Below are positions 60,536 through 64,000 of a DNA stretch of 64,000 nt, piece after piece (positions within the stretch are counted from its first letter, which is position 1; every line of letters begins with the position of its first letter). The notes under the pieces are model-generated. The model saw only the letters and a list, made by a program, of their open reading frames with translations, did no database searches and was not told where the DNA came from. A program made the translations under genes and the position numbers. Origin of the DNA: Metopolophium dirhodum (Eukaryota > Arthropoda > Insecta > Hemiptera > Aphididae); assembly GCF_019925205.1 (NCBI RefSeq), contig NC_083566.1:682001-746000 (forward strand), written 5' to 3'.

Positions 60536-61599
60536 CGATGACATCCATTTAATGGCTCACTCTGTAAATAATGACCTTCAAATAGATGGACATAGTAGTG
60601 AGTCAACAATGTACCGTCCAATTCATGGAAAATAGACAGCATTCAATTAGAAAAAGCAGCGGTGGCAACTTTGGAAAATTGTTCAAATACATTTTTTGCT
60701 AGTTACCTAGCAATGAAAAGTATGTTGAAATTTCCCTGCTTAAATTACGAACAGTTAATGGTTAGGTCTGATTTTTCAATAACAAGTAAATTAGATTTTT
60801 TGTAAAAATTATAGTTCAAAAATGTCTGAAATGCATTTGCAAGTACATACTAACTCAATTTACTATTTTGGCTCAAAAGATCCTTGCAGATATATTATAA
60901 AAAAAACCACACAGAAAAAATATAGCACAATTTACTGAGAAAAAAATTAAAACCGAATTAATTAGTTAATTAAAAGTTAACGAAACTTGTATTTCACATA
61001 TTGAATTTTTAATCAAACATCTAATAATATGTTAACTTTTTAGAAATTTCAACTGAATTTTAAAAAATATTAAGCACGTAAAAGTTGAAAAATCCAAAAA
61101 AAAAATTAAAATTCTTAAAAATATTTAAAATGGCCTCATCATTATCTTAATTTGTAAAACTATTTTACATTATGTTGTTATTGTTAATAATGTATTGACT
61201 GTTGTTGGTATTGTAACACACTAATAAATAAATTATAACTAATAAATTGTATTATATTAGTCTCAGTCACGCGCAGACAGTTGTACTGTACGCACACGCT
61301 TTTTGTAGACCCGAGTATTCGATTTGTTGCGCTTAATCCGAACCGTTTTTTCGTATCTTCTACCACTCACCATGGTTTTTGAACACTTCAAACCCTGCGC
61401 TGTCAGCTAAACATACTGACCCCACGTGCTACAGCAGGTAGTACCCAATTTTGTATATATTATAACCATAAGTGCGCGTATAGTGCAGTGTATGGTATAT
61501 TATAATCTCACTTCCGAGGTACCGTTACTCACGGTGACCTTTGGACCTGCGATCCTATCATAATATAAAATTTAAACTAATATACGCCAATTATAAATT
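60536..61599. other. Junction region between the two retroelements
   Basis: Contains an inverted word pair GTGAGCCAT/ATGGCTCAC at 60526-60560. A GC-richer block at about 61265-61380 (CGCGCAGACAG, CGCACACGC) may be the 5' UTR of the following LINE. No gene seen. Confidence 0.35.
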
Positions 61600-61799
61600 T
61601 AATTAGTGTAATTATGACCAAAACGATTAAGGAAAAAAAGGTAATCAATTACCAAATAATCATTCAAAGATAGCATCGCATAATAACTCAACAAGTGGTA
61701 ATTAGATCGAATCAAAGAAAAGACATCACTCTTCCACAAACTCTGATCCACCGTTATTTCCACAAGTGCAACACTAAAAAAAACTGTTCTTTTCACCGA

Positions 61800-62755
61800 A
61801 CAGATTTGAATTACTCAGTTCAGCTGAAACAACTAATGAAGAAATTATCAACGATGACCCACAATCCACCACCTCAGCCTCTGTTAAGCCCACAAATAAT
61901 AAGCCACCCCCTCCAATATTTATTTAAGGAGTCGAAGATTTTCCAGGCCTAGTACCGAATTAATTAATTTGATAGGCGACAGGCATTTTCATTGCAAATC
62001 TACAACGGATAACTTAAAAATTCAAACATCGAACCCAGATTCTTATAGAACTGTTGTGCATTTTCTAAGGAAAGAAAAAGCAGAGTAAACCACACGTATC
62101 AATTAAATGAAGACAAACCAATTCGCGTGGTTCTGCGTAACCTACATCCCTCTACTTAGACAGCTCTAATTAAAAGCGAACTAGAAGTGCGACTATTTTA
62201 AGTAAGGCAAGTTACTCAAGTCTTACATCGAATCAATAAGCACCTCCTTCCACTATTTTTCATCGACTTGGTCTTAGAATCCACAGACTTTTCACAAGGT
62301 ATATACAAACTGGATTCTTTATTACATACAAAAAAATTAAAATCGAAGAGCCTTACAAGCTAAAGATAATCAGCCAATGTCAAAACTGCTTAATGTCATA
62401 CAAAATCATATTGCGGATACATGCCTCGCTGTGCCCGCTGCGGAAACAATCACCACTCTTCTGCCTACCCGAATTCACTCTAAGATCCTATGAGATGCGC
62501 CATATGCTCCGACAACCATCCGGCGAACTATAAGTGATGTTCAACTTATAAAGAGCTCCAGCTTCGTAAGAAACCATATTCAAATAACCATAACCTACAT
62601 AATCTTAAGTTTAAGCATAATATTGTAAAAGACGGCCACCCATCAAATGACACTCCACCCAATCATCCAACTCATTTTAAACGTATGCTCAAGCCACTCA
62701 GAATCAATCTCCCCCTCAAAAAACTCCCGCACCAACTACAGATACTAATACGTAA
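61800..62755 (+). pseudogene. LINE ORF1 (gag-like) remnant
   Basis: Pieces in several frames: KPPPPIFI and GVEDFPGLVP (about 61900-61953); SYRTVVHFLRKEKAE (about 62041-62085); KSELEVRLF and VRQVTQVLHRINKHLLPLFF (about 62170-62262), matching the pre-zinc-finger domain of Jockey ORF1; then Cys-rich CARCGNNHHSSAY and CAICSDNHPANYK (about 62432-62535), the retroposon zinc knuckles. Nucleic-acid-binding protein of the element; not functional here. Confidence 0.8.
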
Positions 62756-62846
62756 ATGTCATGCTTCCTAAACAAATTTCAACTCCTAATTAACCCATTA
62801 ATTTCATTACTTACTAAAATTATTTCCAGGTTATTAGAAAAAAAAA

Positions 62847-64000
62847 TGAATAGTTTAGCCACTAACAAATCACTATTAATTTTACAATTTAATGCAAACA
62901 GCCTCAAAAACCATATTAACGAGTTACAAAATGTATTACATCATAGACGCATAGACATTGCGCTCATTACCGAAACGCATTGTACTAAATATTTCAATTT
63001 CCACATACCTGGGTAAATTTTACTGACAGTTAACCATCCAGACAACACAGCACATGGCGGTGTAGCGATTTTCGTCAAATCCACTATTTATTTCCAACCA
63101 TTCCCCAACTAGTGTCATGATCATATACATTGATAGGTTAACCTAACCTTAGGAGCTTTCTACTCTCCTACCGGATATAATATTACTAATATCATCTTTA
63201 CGGACTTTTTCAATATAATTAAAATTAATTTTACTATAGAAGGAGACTTTAATGCCTAACACCACGCATGGCATTGTTTTGTATAATTTTATCAACATGA
63301 ATAATTTTAATATACTTTCCCCTCCAAAACCCACATACTGGCCTTCATCCCTTAGAAAAAAACCAGATATTTTAGATATTTTTGTTGCAAAAGTATCCAG
63401 CAGTTTATACTGTTCTGTTATTAATATTTTAGTTCGAAACTCAGATCTTTCCTCAGTACTACTCAATATTTCCGCAACCCCACTAACTCGTACTGAAGCA
63501 CCTAGATTATTTTCTCCTCTAACTAACCGCTTACAATTTCAAAATATAATAAATGAACAAGTAAATCTCAATGCCCAACTAAAATCTAACCTTGATATAG
63601 ACAAAGCAGTAAACAGTTTAACCACACTCATACAGTCAGCTGCTTGGGCAGCTACCAAACTAGACAAACCTCCTAACACTTATTCCAATTCCCACCTAGT
63701 CCCCGAACAAATTCGGAGCCTAATAGTTGAAAGTCGTAGAGCCAGAGCTAGATATCAATCCTCCCGACTCCTGTCTCCCAAATCAGCATATAATAAACTT
63801 GCCAATTCATTAAAAAAAGCTCTAGCCAAACATAAAACAAATGAATCCGAACAAAATTTACAATTATTATCTAGTTAAGATAGTAGCCTTTGGAAAGAAA
63901 CCAAGCGAATGATAAAATACAAAACTCCGTCGTACCCACTAAAAAATGCATACAATACTTTAGCTATCATTGATAACGAAAAATCTATTGTATTCCAATC
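62847..64000 (+). pseudogene. LINE ORF2 remnant: AP-like endonuclease
   Basis: Starts MNSLATNKSLLILQFNANSL with the endonuclease N-terminal motif (QFNANSL), then RRIDIALITETHCT (catalytic Glu region), HGGVAIFVK and EGDFNA followed by a stop and HHAWHC (about 63238-63275). The 63252-63878 frame is open for about 208 codons and covers the end of the endonuclease and the linker (KPTYWPSSLRKKPDILDIFV, SRRARARYQ). It is truncated by the window edge before RT. Confidence 0.82.

Larger units (their letters stand above)
61600..64000 (+). mobile_element. Jockey-type LINE, decayed, continues past the window
   Basis: Two-ORF non-LTR retrotransposon with ORF1 remains at about 61800-62755 and ORF2 remains from about 62847 to the window end. 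Many stops and frameshifts. Orientation plus; the RT part would lie beyond 64000. Confidence 0.85.

Noticed and set aside
1..64000. tRNA or rRNA genes
   Set aside because: I looked for T-loop (GGTTCGAATCC) and box A/B patterns and conserved rRNA cores and found none convincing.

Overview
The window looks like nuclear DNA of a hemipteran insect, most probably an aphid. It is very AT-rich, its genes have many short introns (about 60-90 nt) mixed with kilobase introns, and it is full of transposable elements. The four recognisable host genes (paramyosin, triosephosphate isomerase, INO80 complex subunit C, a C2H2 zinc-finger protein) are animal genes, the muscle gene being insect-like. The species call is inference; no mitochondrial or rRNA marker is present.

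Layout. 561-1364 holds a small three-exon gene of unknown function. 1.4-18.2 kb is non-coding, dominated by several copies of one dispersed repeat family (5881-9130, 9411-10332, 10738-11052, 14263-16233), one of which carries a small hAT-type insertion. 18399-31968 is the paramyosin gene (18 coding exons, 879 residues). Its 4.5-kb twelfth intron contains a second promoter and the private first exon of the short isoform, miniparamyosin (459 residues). 35456-37683 (minus) is triosephosphate isomerase (4 coding exons, 247 residues).

38412-46238 is a Ty3/Gypsy LTR retrotransposon with apparently identical 221-bp LTRs and a 5-bp target duplication. An apparently intact hAT DNA transposon (40215-42867, 8-bp target duplication) is inserted inside its protease region. 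Between the 5' LTR and gag lies an antisense open frame of 279 codons where the N-terminal half of gag is expected. A non-autonomous element follows at 46281-46979. 48765-50555 is INO80C (4 exons, 124 residues). 51299-51821 is a palindromic-ended element flanked by an unusually long direct repeat of about 15 bp. 55635-56550 (minus) is the eight-finger terminal exon of a zinc-finger gene.

The last 7 kb is retroelement debris. From about 56.9 to 60.5 kb is a decayed gypsy-like polyprotein (zinc knuckle, aspartic protease, start of RT). Between protease and RT it carries a recognisable ADP-ribose-binding macro domain and an OTU-type cysteine protease-like domain. That cargo is the most unusual thing in the window. 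A copy of the dispersed repeat is inserted in its protease. From about 61.6 kb to the window end is a decayed Jockey-type LINE (ORF1 and the endonuclease part of ORF2).

All splice sites were chosen by eye from GT/AG rules, reading-frame continuity and remembered family sequence; exon lengths were checked for phase. No database search was run.
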